Shown here: piece after piece, positions 8,126 through 17,247 of the stretch | Layout of the letters: each line of letters begins with the position of its first letter | Position numbering within the stretch: the first letter of the stretch is position 1 | Assembly (NCBI RefSeq): GCF_000755285.1 | Contig: NZ_BBMK01000012.1 | Coordinates: 1-60,645, forward strand | Origin: Nonlabens ulvanivorans | Lineage (GTDB): Bacteria; Bacteroidota; Bacteroidia; Flavobacteriales; Flavobacteriaceae | Direction: 5' to 3' | Length of the DNA: 60,645 nucleotides | Position numbers and translations under genes: made by a program | Notes under the pieces: model-generated | Seen by the model: only the letters and a program-made list of their open reading frames with translations | What the model was told of the DNA's origin: nothing | Databases searched by the model: none

Positions 8126-8602
8126 TTATCTTCTCCACCAACTCTTCTTTTTATCAATTAAATTCTGCGGTAATTCATTTGTCCAGAAGTAAAGTGTTGT
8201 AGAAAAATCAAGCTTTGGTTTTTTGATAGCGCCCGACTTTATGAGACTTGCAAAATCCAATTCCAATTTTTTGTCGTCCAAAAACTCTTCATATTTTTCA
8301 GGCTGATTTTTCACAAAACTTTTGAGTCGCCAAAGGTCAAATCCATTCCATTTAGGTTCGGGAAAGAATGCAAAATCAAAATCCACAAGTTTATCTTCAA
8401 AATGAGTTGAAAGTCCAATACCGTGAAATGCGTAAAACTTTATTCCATATTCTTTCAATTTACCAGTCTGTTCGTAGAGTCCAGAATGCCAACCGTCCAA
8501 AAGGTTTTCTACACCATATCTTTTTTGAAATATCGCTACCACTTCATCCACAGATTTTTGATAATCTTGTATTAAGTTTTTTATGGAGGTGAGATGGTTC
8601 AT
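8126..8602 (-). CDS. DUF6896-like cassette protein, 158 aa
   Basis: The stretch YGVENLLDGWHSGLYEQTGKL and the following FYAFHGIGLSTHFEDKLVDFDF resemble the DUF6896 family as I remember it; function unknown. It is soluble, with helical N-terminal 30 residues. I place the start at 8602 (MNHLTSIKNL). The longer reading from 8716 adds 38 residues encoded mostly by the truncated repeat. The stop overlaps the TAAAAAC motif. Confidence 0.6.
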   Translation of the reverse strand: MNHLTSIKNLIQDYQKSVDEVVAIFQKRYGVENLLDGWHSGLYEQTGKLKEYGIKFYAFHGIGLSTHFEDKLVDFDFAFFPEPKWNGFDLWRLKSFVKNQPEKYEEFLDDKKLELDFASLIKSGAIKKPKLDFSTTLYFWTNELPQNLIDKKKSWWRR

Positions 8603-8616
8603 TAAATTACTGCCAA

Positions 8617-8761
8617 TGGCAAAGGTATAAGGCGAGTGAGGCGTTTTAGCCGGTACGCGTAGACCTTTTGTTTGTTGTTTAATGGTTGTGAAGTTACTGA
8701 TTTTATGAATAATCACAGCCTCGCTATAAGGCTTTAAAACGTCTCAATCGCCATTATACAA
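8617..8761 (-). repeat. Truncated copy of the noncoding cassette (hairpin part only)
   Basis: This carries the last 145 bp of the 411-bp unit, that is its terminal inverted repeat. Identity with the full copies stops at 8761, just before the point where those copies read ACG^TTCTTG on the plus side. It forms the right edge of the array, against the Fic gene. Confidence 0.7.
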
Positions 8762-8776
8762 GGTGCTGAGATTCGT

Positions 8777-9730
8777 TTATTTTAATCGATACTTGGTTTT
8801 GTTTTTCTCTCCTGTTTTTTCAAAAAAACCTAGTTCTGCTCCTTTTTTTAAATCTCTACTTGCCGTCGCAGTAGAGATATCTTTAAAAACATTCATATAA
8901 TCTTTCCTTGTAAAGTCATGGATCTTTAAGGAAACAAAATAAGATAATCGATCTTTTTCAGTTAACGTTCGATTATTAAAATCTAATAATTCACTCATTG
9001 AAATGTCAATGACCTCTAGCATGTATTCAATAAACTTAGTTGATTTCCCTGATTTATCAGATTCTGCCAATGCTTTATAATACTTCTCTTGATCTCTACT
9101 AATTAATGTTTCAAAGGGTAAAAACTCAAAGATTGGATATTTTTCCATTAAAATTAATGTTTGCCATAACCTTCCCATTCTGCCATTGCCATCCACAAAT
9201 GGATGTATGAACTCCATTTCATAATGAAAAACACAACTTTTAATTAATTCAATTTCATCAGACTTTTTTAAATATTCAAAAAGGTCTTTCATTAAATAAG
9301 GCACATTTTTAAAAGGTGGAGCGAGATGCTCGACTTTTGAGTCTTTTACAATCCCTACACTTTGAATTCTATATTTTCCAGAATCTTCAATTAATCCTTG
9401 CATTAAATGTTGGTGCGCTTTTAAAAAGGATTTTTCATCAGAAGGTTTGTATTCCTCTATAATCTCATAGATCTTAATGGCGTTTAAAACTTCAAGAACA
9501 TCTTTTTGAGGACCTATAACTCTCTTATTTTCTACAAGCGCTGTTATCTGTTTTTCTGTAAGTGTATTACCTTCTATTTGTAACGAGGAATGAATAGTTT
9601 TGATTCTATTCTGCTTTCTTAATTGAGGTGAAGGTTTATTTAATAAATGAGCATTTACTTCTCCTATTTTTTCTGAAATCGAGGTAATTAATGTTAAAAT
9701 AGAAGATGTTATTTCGTACGGTGGTTTCAT
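8777..9730 (-). CDS. Fic family protein (putative AMP transferase)
   Basis: The Fic motif HPFVDGNGRMGR runs from H176 to R187 and is complete, so NMP transfer from ATP to a hydroxyl is expected. An N-terminal inhibitory helix SLQIEG (S49 to G54) fits the (S/T)xxxE(G/N) pattern of class II Fic proteins, which hold themselves inactive. The C-terminal 80 residues look like a winged helix, as in Fic/DOC regulators. It borders the cassette array, but its stop is followed by a broken repeat, so it is probably the chromosomal edge. A role as toxin or regulator is open. Confidence 0.85.
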   Translation of the reverse strand: MKPPYEITSSILTLITSISEKIGEVNAHLLNKPSPQLRKQNRIKTIHSSLQIEGNTLTEKQITALVENKRVIGPQKDVLEVLNAIKIYEIIEEYKPSDEKSFLKAHQHLMQGLIEDSGKYRIQSVGIVKDSKVEHLAPPFKNVPYLMKDLFEYLKKSDEIELIKSCVFHYEMEFIHPFVDGNGRMGRLWQTLILMEKYPIFEFLPFETLISRDQEKYYKALAESDKSGKSTKFIEYMLEVIDISMSELLDFNNRTLTEKDRLSYFVSLKIHDFTRKDYMNVFKDISTATASRDLKKGAELGFFEKTGEKNKTKYRLK

Positions 9731-10040
9731 TTATGATACTATCATTTGATATTATCAAATATACTATTGTTTATTTTAATGTATAGTTTCTAAATGCATT
9801 AACTCATCGTGCAATGTGGCATAAGGCCAGTGTGATGTTCTAGTCCTTATGCTTGGTTCCATAGGCTGTTGATTTATAGAGATAAAGTGGTTAGTTATAG
9901 ATAAGTGCACCATGCAAAATGTGTCGTCACCTTTAGATTTTCTATAAGTGTAAGGTTAGTCGTGTATTCGCTTTCGCAGAAGCGTATAAAAAAAGCCCTG
10001 ATACATATCAAGGCTTGTTCTTATAGAATAGAGTAGGTGT
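9731..10040. other. Intergenic region with degenerate palindrome
   Basis: No ORF stands out. A degenerate copy of the dispersed palindrome lies at 9969-9984 (CGCTTTCGCAGAAGCG), followed by the terminator of the next gene. Otherwise I see nothing. Confidence 0.6.
9987..10016 (-). terminator. Terminator of the GIN-domain gene
   Basis: On the minus strand AAGCCTTGAT, a short loop and ATCAGGGCTT are followed by a T-run, 25 bp past the stop at 10041. Confidence 0.8.
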
Positions 10041-10766
10041 TTACATTTTATCAATGTCGCCGCTACCAGTTACTTTTTTATCTACATTTCTAGTCGTTCC
10101 CTTATAACGTATGTCGCCACTACCGGTTACACGTGCTTTAAGATCACCACCGTTAATATAAACGGCTAGATCGCCACTACCAGTTACTGACGCTTCTACA
10201 TGGTTAGCTTTTAATTTATAAGTATTTAAATCACCACTACCTGTAACGCTCACATCTAGATTTTCGGCACGACCAGCGATGTTCATATCGCCGCTACCAG
10301 TAACAGAAGCTTTTAGATTTTCGGCCTCGATGGTTAAATTCATATCTCCAGATCCAGATACTTTTAAGCGCATGTTGCGTGCTTTAAGTGTCATGTCGCT
10401 TTTAATCTCACCACTACCAGACACACTAGCATAGTCTATGGACTTTACAGGTACGGTCACCGTTATAGGTTTTCTAGGGTTGATGTTGGTATTATTTTTA
10501 GTACCTATGATTAGTTTGCCACCACTTACTTCAACCTTAAGATGTTCCATGATGTTAGATTCTGCCTCTACTTTTATCTTACCTTCAGTTCCTGGTACCA
10601 ATACCACATCCATAGAGCCTGCAACTGCAACACCATCATAGTCGCTGGTGTTAAAAGTCTTTGTAGTTAAATCACCGTTACCTTTTACAGATTTATTGCC
10701 AAACCATTGTGCTGTGGCCATTTGTGTGCTGCATATCACAATGCATAATAGAAGTATCTTTTTCAT
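10041..10766 (-). CDS. Head GIN domain (DUF2807) exported protein
   Basis: The 241-residue protein has a signal peptide ending near ATAQ (about residue 20). A right-handed repeat of VTGSGD/VSGSGE motifs recurs about every 20-24 residues (from about 110 to the end), typical of DUF2807 beta-helical putative auto-transporter adhesins. It is the last gene downstream of the ECF sigma cluster, 162 bp after the related gene at 10929. Confidence 0.8.
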   Translation of the reverse strand: MKKILLLCIVICSTQMATAQWFGNKSVKGNGDLTTKTFNTSDYDGVAVAGSMDVVLVPGTEGKIKVEAESNIMEHLKVEVSGGKLIIGTKNNTNINPRKPITVTVPVKSIDYASVSGSGEIKSDMTLKARNMRLKVSGSGDMNLTIEAENLKASVTGSGDMNIAGRAENLDVSVTGSGDLNTYKLKANHVEASVTGSGDLAVYINGGDLKARVTGSGDIRYKGTTRNVDKKVTGSGDIDKM

Positions 10767-10928
10767 AATTTTTGTTTTAGCTTGTTTCTTGATGGTTCAA
10801 ATATGACCGATTATTGATTTTTATAAAATATGGTGTGACTGAGTTGTCGTTATCTGTGATTGTGTCGTGTACAATCATTAATGTTTTTAAAGCCTTAAAC
10901 TTCTATAATGATGTACTTGTTTGATTGT

Positions 10929-12017
10929 TTAATCTATTGCTCTCAACTTTACACCACCATAAGAGGTGCGTATGTTGATGGTATTACCACTGTTTTCTGT
11001 ACCGTTATATCCAGACTTTAACTTATCAGTATAATCACTGTCTGATCTAGTAATAGTTGCCGCATCACTTATAGAGATACCTGCAAACTCTGTGTCTATG
11101 GTAAAGTCAAAACGGGCACTAGCATCATACCTAAGGTTCACTCCTGTAAAATCACTACGTATGGTGACTTCTTTAAATCCTGCCTGTAGACGTGCGACAC
11201 TTATAGATCCATAATCCGTATTTAAATCGAGCATATGGGTAATGGTACCTATCTTAAAGCTTACATAATCACCACGACCTACAAAGTCTGCCGCTTCACC
11301 TATGGTAATGCTACCATAATCTGTATTGATATTAAGATCTGTAACTTTCTTAAACTCGCTGTGTGAGTAGTCTGCTTTTAACTCAATCTTTTCAGATTCG
11401 CCCAGTGTAAAGCTGCTGTAATCTGCATTGATACTGGCAGATTTTACATAGTCTAAAGTCGACTTATTGGTATAATCCATTTTAATGTAGTTATCTGCAT
11501 GCCATAACTCACCGATATCCATTCTACCATAATCGCAATTCAATCGTGCATGACCTAGTAGTTTATCTAGGGATAGTGTACCATAATCATTACGAGCATC
11601 GAGGTCGTTAGTCACGGGCATTTTAACCACATAGTTAATTTCTACACTCACATTGTTACTAGAGCCAAACCAGCTGCTCCAGCTCCAGTTTTTGCGTCTA
11701 GCATCTACCATCGTTTTTGCACTCACACGGCTTGCGCTAGATTCAAAGTTAACGTCGATCTCACGCAGTTTTTCTTCTACATCTTCTTGATCATCACCAG
11801 TAACCTCTACATAAACCTCAATGGATACCGTAGGTTGATCCCATGTGGTAATGGTCATGCTACCATATTTATTATCTAGTAAAAGCATGGCGTCTTTATT
11901 GACCGTGTAGGACTTTTTGAGACTTTTCTTTTTAGTGTATTTACCTTTTACAGGACCAGCGACTACTGCCAGTGGCAATAAAAAAGCTAGTAATAGTATT
12001 TTATAATATGGTTGCAT
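10929..12017 (-). CDS. Exported DUF4097-like adhesin protein
   Basis: The 362-residue protein has a signal peptide (about 1-21). The rest is a solenoid of short beta repeats with recurring DYGSI/DYS/DFTG turns, as in DUF4097-type proteins that often accompany ECF sigma/anti-sigma pairs. It overlaps the upstream gene by 17 bp, which suggests translational coupling. Function is probably cell-surface and stress-related, by context only. Confidence 0.7.
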   Translation of the reverse strand: MQPYYKILLLAFLLPLAVVAGPVKGKYTKKKSLKKSYTVNKDAMLLLDNKYGSMTITTWDQPTVSIEVYVEVTGDDQEDVEEKLREIDVNFESSASRVSAKTMVDARRKNWSWSSWFGSSNNVSVEINYVVKMPVTNDLDARNDYGTLSLDKLLGHARLNCDYGRMDIGELWHADNYIKMDYTNKSTLDYVKSASINADYSSFTLGESEKIELKADYSHSEFKKVTDLNINTDYGSITIGEAADFVGRGDYVSFKIGTITHMLDLNTDYGSISVARLQAGFKEVTIRSDFTGVNLRYDASARFDFTIDTEFAGISISDAATITRSDSDYTDKLKSGYNGTENSGNTINIRTSYGGVKLRAID

Positions 12018-12579
12018 CTGTATTCAGTTTAAGTTGTTTAAGAGATTCTATATGTTCTAGTGCTGCTTCCAGCAATGCTATTCTGTTTTGAAAATTCTGT
12101 ATCATCGCTGCAATTACCTTGCGACTGTTACCGCTATTATCTAGGTCTAGTTTCAATTGTTGATAATCATTTTCTAGTTCTAGTAACTGTACTTTAGTAT
12201 CAGCGATCAATCGTTCTGTCTCTGGACTGCTTTCAGACTCTAGTTGTTTCAACTCTTCGGCAATGGTGCTCGAGAAAAAGTCTTGAGCATTTGCCATTTC
12301 TGGTGATACACTAGCCAGGTCTGTATCATTACTAGATCCCAGGTTAAAACCAGCCAGTCCCATTAATAGCGCTAGTCCTGCGACTAGAGACCATTTAAAC
12401 CATGGGTTTTTCCTTGCATCTGCATGACCTTCTGCCTGGCCATCTCGATCTATAGAGATCACTTTTTCATCTTCTTGAGCCGCTTGTAAACGTTCTAGAA
12501 ATCTATTGCGGTGACCGCTAGGTAACTCTGTGGTATTAAAGTCTTGCTCTTTAAACCAGTCTTCCATTGATTTACTCAT
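12001..12579 (-). CDS. Membrane-anchored putative anti-sigma factor
   Basis: The 192-residue protein has a cytoplasmic N-terminus (about 1-60), one membrane segment (about 63-80) and a coiled-coil periplasmic part (about 100-190). It overlaps the ECF sigma gene by 8 bp. Position and topology fit an anti-sigma factor; it lacks a zinc HxxxCxxC motif. Confidence 0.6.
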   Translation of the reverse strand: MSKSMEDWFKEQDFNTTELPSGHRNRFLERLQAAQEDEKVISIDRDGQAEGHADARKNPWFKWSLVAGLALLMGLAGFNLGSSNDTDLASVSPEMANAQDFFSSTIAEELKQLESESSPETERLIADTKVQLLELENDYQQLKLDLDNSGNSRKVIAAMIQNFQNRIALLEAALEHIESLKQLKLNTDATIL

Positions 12580-13126
12580 GAGCTTTAATTTTAGTTCTTA
12601 AACTTTCCTTGGCACGTGAGATCGTCGTGCGACACATCGCATTTGATATCTTCATGATCTCACATATTTCTTCATTATCCATACCTTCTATAAGATGCAG
12701 CGTTAAAATCTGCTTGTAATTATCTTTTAATTCGTTCATGACCAGCAGTACTTTTTTTGCTGTCATTCCAGCATTTTCCATATCGATTTGTTGGTCATCT
12801 GCTTGCGATTCTAGATGATAGGCTACATCATCAAAGGATACGGTTTCCATTTTTTTAGTCTTGCGCAATCGCGATAGACTGTTATTAATCACAATGCGTT
12901 TTAACCAGCTGCCAAAGGTCGCCTCTCTATTCCACTGGCTCATTTTATGAAAAGCCGCAATCATGCTTTCTTGCATGACGTCTTCTGCCTCGCCACTGTC
13001 TTTAAGGATGCGCAATGCCACGTGATACATGCCACGTGAGTAGCTGTCATACACTTTCATTTGTGCCCTTTGATCGCCTTGCTCGCACAAGTCGTATACG
13101 GATATTTCAGTTTCTGTTAATGTCAC
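12572..13126 (-). CDS. ECF-type RNA polymerase sigma factor
   Basis: The 184-residue protein has sigma region 2 at about 28-95 (AEDVMQESMIAAFHK, FGSWLKRIVINNSLSRLRK) and region 4 at about 125-180 (LKDNYKQILTLHLIEGMDNEEIC). It is first of the tight operon with the putative anti-sigma and adhesin genes, and likely drives that operon. Confidence 0.85.
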   Translation of the reverse strand: MTLTETEISVYDLCEQGDQRAQMKVYDSYSRGMYHVALRILKDSGEAEDVMQESMIAAFHKMSQWNREATFGSWLKRIVINNSLSRLRKTKKMETVSFDDVAYHLESQADDQQIDMENAGMTAKKVLLVMNELKDNYKQILTLHLIEGMDNEEICEIMKISNAMCRTTISRAKESLRTKIKAHE

Positions 13127-13300
13127 TTGGTTAGTGTTACGTCTTAAAGATGCAGCTTTTTCAACTTGTTACAGTGGACTGGCACTGAATTTGAAAAACT
13201 AATGATAGCAATATACTTTGTTTAAAGTAGACCAGTACCATAGCCTTGTGTGGTAAGGTGTTTAAAATATTGATTTAAAGTGTTTTAATGCTGGTTATTC

Positions 13301-13316
13301 CGCTTTCGCGAAAGCG
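13301..13316. repeat. Dispersed palindrome, copy 3
   Basis: Exact CGCTTTCGCGAAAGCG, 87 bp before the lon start codon, between divergent genes. Confidence 0.9.
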
Positions 13317-13402
13317 TAACAACAACAATTTATTGCTATAAAATAAAAATAAAATAATTGAAAAGCTACTGTGTTTGTGACATAGTGGCGAGAAGAAAGC
13401 AT

Positions 13403-15859
13403 ATGTTCAATCCAAAGAAGATTAAAATAGACAACTTGTCACTAGGTGATTTAGATCACGAGGCAGAGTTGATTCCATTATTAAGTACAGAAGATGAGGA
13501 AGAGATGAATAATGAGTCTGTTCCTGAAGAGTTGCCCATTTTACCATTGCGCAACATGGTACTTTTCCCAGGTGTGGTTATTCCTATCACTGCTGGTAGG
13601 GATCGCTCTATTAAATTATTACAAGAGGCAAACGCAGCCAATAAGGTCATAGGTGTCGTCGCTCAAAAAGATGAATCTATTGAAGAACCTGGTGCAAATG
13701 ACTTGCATAAAACTGGTGTGGTAGCACGCATCTTGCGCATTTTAAAAATGCCTGATGGAAATACGACAGTGATCATACAAGGTAAGAAGCGTTTCCAGAT
13801 GGGCGAAATCCTGACTGAGCAGCCTTATATCACCGCTAAAACGACAGACATACCAGAGGCAAGACCATTACCAGATCATACAGAGTTTAATGCCATCATA
13901 GATTCTATTAAAGAACTGTCTCTAGAGATTATAAAGCAAAGTCCTAATATTCCAAGTGAAGCGAGTTTTGCAATTAAGAATATAGAGTCCAACTCTTTCT
14001 TAGTAAATTTTGTGTCGTCTAACATGAACCTTAAGGTGTCAGAAAAGCAACAGTTGCTAGAAATGAATGACCTGAAAGATCGCGCATTAGAGACCTTACG
14101 TTTTATGAATATCGAGCAACAAAAACTGGAGCTTAAAAATGATATTCAGTCTAAGGTGCACTCAGACATTAATAAACAGCAGCGTGAGTATTTCTTGCAC
14201 CAGCAAATGAAAACTATACAGGATGAATTAGGTGGTGGCGTGTCTTCTCATCAAGAGCTGGATGAAATGCGCACACGTGCCAAGTCTAAGAAATGGGACG
14301 ATAAGGTAAAAGAACACTTTGAGAAAGAGCTTGCAAAAATGCAACGCATGAATCCGCAGGTGGCAGAATATTCTATACAACGCAACTATCTAGATTTATT
14401 TCTAGATCTACCGTGGAATGTGTTTTCAAAAGATAATTTTGACCTTAAACGTGCTAAAAAGATCTTAGATCGTGATCACTACGGTCTAGATGAAGTAAAG
14501 AAACGTATTATAGAATATCTAGCGGTTTTAAAACTGCGGAATGATATGAAATCACCTATTCTATGTCTTTATGGACCACCAGGAGTAGGGAAGACCTCTC
14601 TAGGAAAATCTATGGCCGAGGCACTAGGACGTGAATATGTACGTATCTCGCTAGGTGGATTGCGTGATGAGGCAGAGATCCGTGGACATCGTAAAACCTA
14701 TATAGGTGCGATGCCAGGTCGTATTATACAAAGTATTAAAAAGGCAAAAACGTCTAATCCAGTTTTTGTACTGGATGAGATTGATAAGCTTAGTTCATCA
14801 CATAACGGAGACCCATCAAGTGCGATGCTAGAAGTACTAGATCCAGAGCAGAATAATGCGTTCTATGATAACTTCCTAGAAATGGGCTTTGACTTAAGTA
14901 AAGTCATGTTTGTAGCGACGTGTAACTCCTTAAATACGATTCAGCCAGCATTGCGCGATCGTATGGAGATTATCAATGTGACCGGTTACACCATAGAAGA
15001 AAAAGTAGAGATAGGGAAACAACATTTATTGCCTAAGCAGTTGAAAGAACATGGTCTAACTAAAGAGCATTTAAAAATAGCTAAGCCACAGATAGAAAAA
15101 ATAGTAGAAGGTTATACTCGCGAGAGTGGTGTGCGTTCGCTAGATAAGCAAATGGCAAAAATGGTGCGTTATGCAGCAAAAAGTATTGCCATGGAAGAGC
15201 CTTATGATCTTAAGGTGACTAATGAAACGGTTGTAGAAGTTTTAGGCGCACCACGTATGGAACGTGATAAGTATGAGAATAATGATGTGGCTGGTGTAGT
15301 AACCGGACTAGCATGGACTCGTGTAGGTGGTGATATTCTTTTTATAGAATCTATTCTTTCTAAAGGAAAAGGGAACTTAACCATCACAGGTAACCTAGGT
15401 AAAGTCATGAAGGAAAGTGCTACCATAGCTATGGAGTACATTAAAGCAAATGCAGAAGAATTAGGGATACCTACAGAAGTGTTTGAAAAATATAACGTCC
15501 ACATTCACGTGCCGGAAGGCGCAACTCCTAAAGATGGTCCTAGTGCTGGTATCACCATGTTAACTTCGCTAGTTTCTTTATTTACACAACGCAAAGTGAA
15601 GAAAAGCATCGCCATGACTGGAGAAATTACACTACGTGGTAAAGTACTACCTGTAGGCGGAATCAAAGAAAAGATTCTTGCGGCAAAACGTGCGCGTATT
15701 AAAGAGATTCTGCTTTGTGAGCAAAACCGTCGTGATATCGACGAGATCAAACCGGAATACCTAAAAGGTCTGACTTTCCATTACGTTAGTGATATGAGTG
15801 ACGTGCTAGAACTAGCGCTTACTAAGCAAAAGGTTAAAAATGCTAAGAAGTTGAGTTAA
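13403..15859 (+). CDS. lon: ATP-dependent protease Lon
   Basis: Lon degrades misfolded and regulatory proteins in the cytoplasm. The protein has an N-terminal LON substrate domain (about 45-240), an AAA+ domain with Walker [10 protein letters not shown] near 390, and the C-terminal protease with catalytic S714 (PKDGPSAG) and K755 (GGIKEK). I chose ATG 13403 ([14 protein letters not shown]) because flavobacterial Lon proteins begin at this point; an upstream GTG-type reading from 13358 adds 15 unlikely residues. Length, about 818 residues, is normal. Confidence 0.95.
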   Translation: MFNPKKIKIDNLSLGDLDHEAELIPLLSTEDEEEMNNESVPEELPILPLRNMVLFPGVVIPITAGRDRSIKLLQEANAANKVIGVVAQKDESIEEPGANDLHKTGVVARILRILKMPDGNTTVIIQGKKRFQMGEILTEQPYITAKTTDIPEARPLPDHTEFNAIIDSIKELSLEIIKQSPNIPSEASFAIKNIESNSFLVNFVSSNMNLKVSEKQQLLEMNDLKDRALETLRFMNIEQQKLELKNDIQSKVHSDINKQQREYFLHQQMKTIQDELGGGVSSHQELDEMRTRAKSKKWDDKVKEHFEKELAKMQRMNPQVAEYSIQRNYLDLFLDLPWNVFSKDNFDLKRAKKILDRDHYGLDEVKKRIIEYLAVLKLRNDMKSPILCLYGPPGVGKTSLGKSMAEALGREYVRISLGGLRDEAEIRGHRKTYIGAMPGRIIQSIKKAKTSNPVFVLDEIDKLSSSHNGDPSSAMLEVLDPEQNNAFYDNFLEMGFDLSKVMFVATCNSLNTIQPALRDRMEIINVTGYTIEEKVEIGKQHLLPKQLKEHGLTKEHLKIAKPQIEKIVEGYTRESGVRSLDKQMAKMVRYAAKSIAMEEPYDLKVTNETVVEVLGAPRMERDKYENNDVAGVVTGLAWTRVGGDILFIESILSKGKGNLTITGNLGKVMKESATIAMEYIKANAEELGIPTEVFEKYNVHIHVPEGATPKDGPSAGITMLTSLVSLFTQRKVKKSIAMTGEITLRGKVLPVGGIKEKILAAKRARIKEILLCEQNRRDIDEIKPEYLKGLTFHYVSDMSDVLELALTKQKVKNAKKLS

Positions 15860-15881
15860 TTTGTTTTAGTATTTTAAATTT

Positions 15882-15916
15882 AAAAATCCTCAGTTTGCGC
15901 TGGGGGGGATTTTTTG
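15882..15916 (+). terminator. lon terminator, with seven-G arm
   Basis: Stem AAATCCTCAG, loop TTTGCG, then CTGGGGGGGATTTTTT. The 3' arm has about three G more than the 5' arm can pair, as if a four-G run had become seven. Confidence 0.75.
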
Positions 15917-16215
15917 GTTTCAATTGTCAATCAGATCTTGTCGTAGTTGGCTTTACGCTATGGAAAACGACTTCGACAAGCTCAGCCTGACATTCGAACT
16001 TTTATAAATAATAAAACAAGCTCTTTTCCTAGGAAGAGGAAAGGTGTGCAAAGCGAGTGACAGCGATCAATGGTCGGAAAGGTTAAAATTCAGTAAATCT
16101 GTTCAATACCTTTAGAACTCGACCTATCTAAAAAGAGCACTATTCCTAAAATTCCTTATTCAATAACTAGCAACACGCTTAAAAATAAATTAAACTTGCA
16201 GTCGTTAGAATAGAA
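15917..16215. other. Intergenic region with dispersed repeat fragments
   Basis: No ORF. It holds ACTTCGACAAGCTCAGCCTGAC around 15969, a repeat fragment common between flavobacterial genes and related to the inverted version near 18040, and an imperfect hairpin CTCTTTTCCTAGGAAGAG near 16021. The porQ promoter is presumably near the right end, but I cannot name it. Confidence 0.5.
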
Positions 16216-17247
16216 GTGAAAAGATCTCAATCCCATATATCGATTTTATTGGTGCTGATTTTATCTGCTGCTTTCGCGCAAGCGCAAATAGGAGGAAGAA
16301 CTACGTACCAATTTCTCAACCTACCAGCTGGTACAAAACAAGCTGCTCTAGGTGGTCGGGTTCTTACAGGTGTAGATTATGATCCTACCTCTGGAATATT
16401 TAATCCAGCGACGATTAATCCTAAAATGGATAATCAGTTACAAGTGAATTATGCCAACTATCTAGGTGATGTTAATTATGGTACTGCGGCATATGCTTAT
16501 ACATGGGATCGACATGTACAGACTTTTCATGTAGGTGTAACTTATTTAGATTATGGAACTTTTGATGGCTACAACGAGCAAGGAGTTTCTACAGGTGAAT
16601 TTGGCGGTAATGAAGTAGCGATATCTGCTGGATATGCTTATAATATTCCGTTTTCAGATATTTATCTAGGTGCAAATGTAAAAGTCATCTCTTCAAAGCT
16701 AGAGCAATATACCTCATTAGGTGGCGCGATTGACTTTGGTGCACTTTACTATAATGAAGATAAAGATATTAGGATTGCTTTAGTCGTGCGCAACATCGGT
16801 ACGCAGTTTACACCTTATAATGAGGTTTATGAAAAACTACCATTAGAGGTTGCTTTAGGATTTTCAAATAACATGAGAAACCTACCACTACGTCTACACG
16901 TGACTTTAGAAAATTTACAGCAATGGAATATTGCTTTCTCAAATGATGCTAATGCTCAAACAGATCTAGACGGTAATGTCATTGAAGATAAACCTGGATT
17001 TTTCAATAATGCACTGCGTCATACAGTATTTGGAGTAGAAATTTTTCCAGAACAAGCCTTTCAAGTGCGACTTGGGTATAATTTTCGCAGGGCACAAGAG
17101 TTGAGTATTCAAGACACCAGAGCATTTTCTGGTGTAAGTGCAGGATTCTCTTTAAAAATTAATAAAATGCGATTCAGTTATACACATGCGCGATATACAC
17201 TGGCATCACATACCAGCCTTTTTGGGGTTAATATAAATTTACAATAA
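16216..17247 (+). CDS. porQ: Type IX secretion system protein PorQ
   Basis: A 343-residue outer-membrane beta-barrel protein of the PorV/PorQ (FadL-like) type. PorQ and PorZ attach to the T9SS sortase complex that anchors cargo to surface lipopolysaccharide. The start is GTG. The signal peptide ends near AFAQAQ, and that stretch is encoded by a degenerate copy of the dispersed palindrome (16270-16283). The motif GGRTTYQFLNLPAGTKQAAL is the PorQ N-terminal signature. It overlaps cmk by one base, the usual porQ-cmk order in this group. Confidence 0.85.
   Translation: MKRSQSHISILLVLILSAAFAQAQIGGRTTYQFLNLPAGTKQAALGGRVLTGVDYDPTSGIFNPATINPKMDNQLQVNYANYLGDVNYGTAAYAYTWDRHVQTFHVGVTYLDYGTFDGYNEQGVSTGEFGGNEVAISAGYAYNIPFSDIYLGANVKVISSKLEQYTSLGGAIDFGALYYNEDKDIRIALVVRNIGTQFTPYNEVYEKLPLEVALGFSNNMRNLPLRLHVTLENLQQWNIAFSNDANAQTDLDGNVIEDKPGFFNNALRHTVFGVEIFPEQAFQVRLGYNFRRAQELSIQDTRAFSGVSAGFSLKINKMRFSYTHARYTLASHTSLFGVNINLQ

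Larger units (their letters stand above)
2723..8761 (-). mobile_element. Integron-like gene cassette array of unusual site type, no integrase in window
   Basis: Eight small genes in six units, all on the minus strand, are separated by long imperfect inverted repeats. Predicted unit borders, at ACG^TT or CCA^TT on the minus strand, are 2722/2723, 3284/3285, 4089/4090, 4500/4501, 5664/5665, 6075/6076, 6983/6984, 7515/7516, 7926/7927 and 8616/8617. In four gene units the 7-9 bases after TT reappear as a reverse complement ending in AAC just after the last gene. That is the relation seen between the R' fragment and R'' of one integron cassette. A shared leader near AATTTGAGAAA precedes the first ATG of most units, and TAAAAAC precedes the end word. 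The core is not the classical GTTRRRY, and I see no tyrosine recombinase. Recombination is inferred. Confidence 0.75.

Noticed and set aside
8777..9730. Fic protein as a toxin paired with a cassette antitoxin
   Set aside because: It carries its own inhibitory helix (class II) and the neighbouring gene has no antitoxin features.
15202..15504. Open frames opposite lon, carB, uvrB and the S1 gene
   Set aside because: They mirror codon patterns of well-supported genes and match no family I know.
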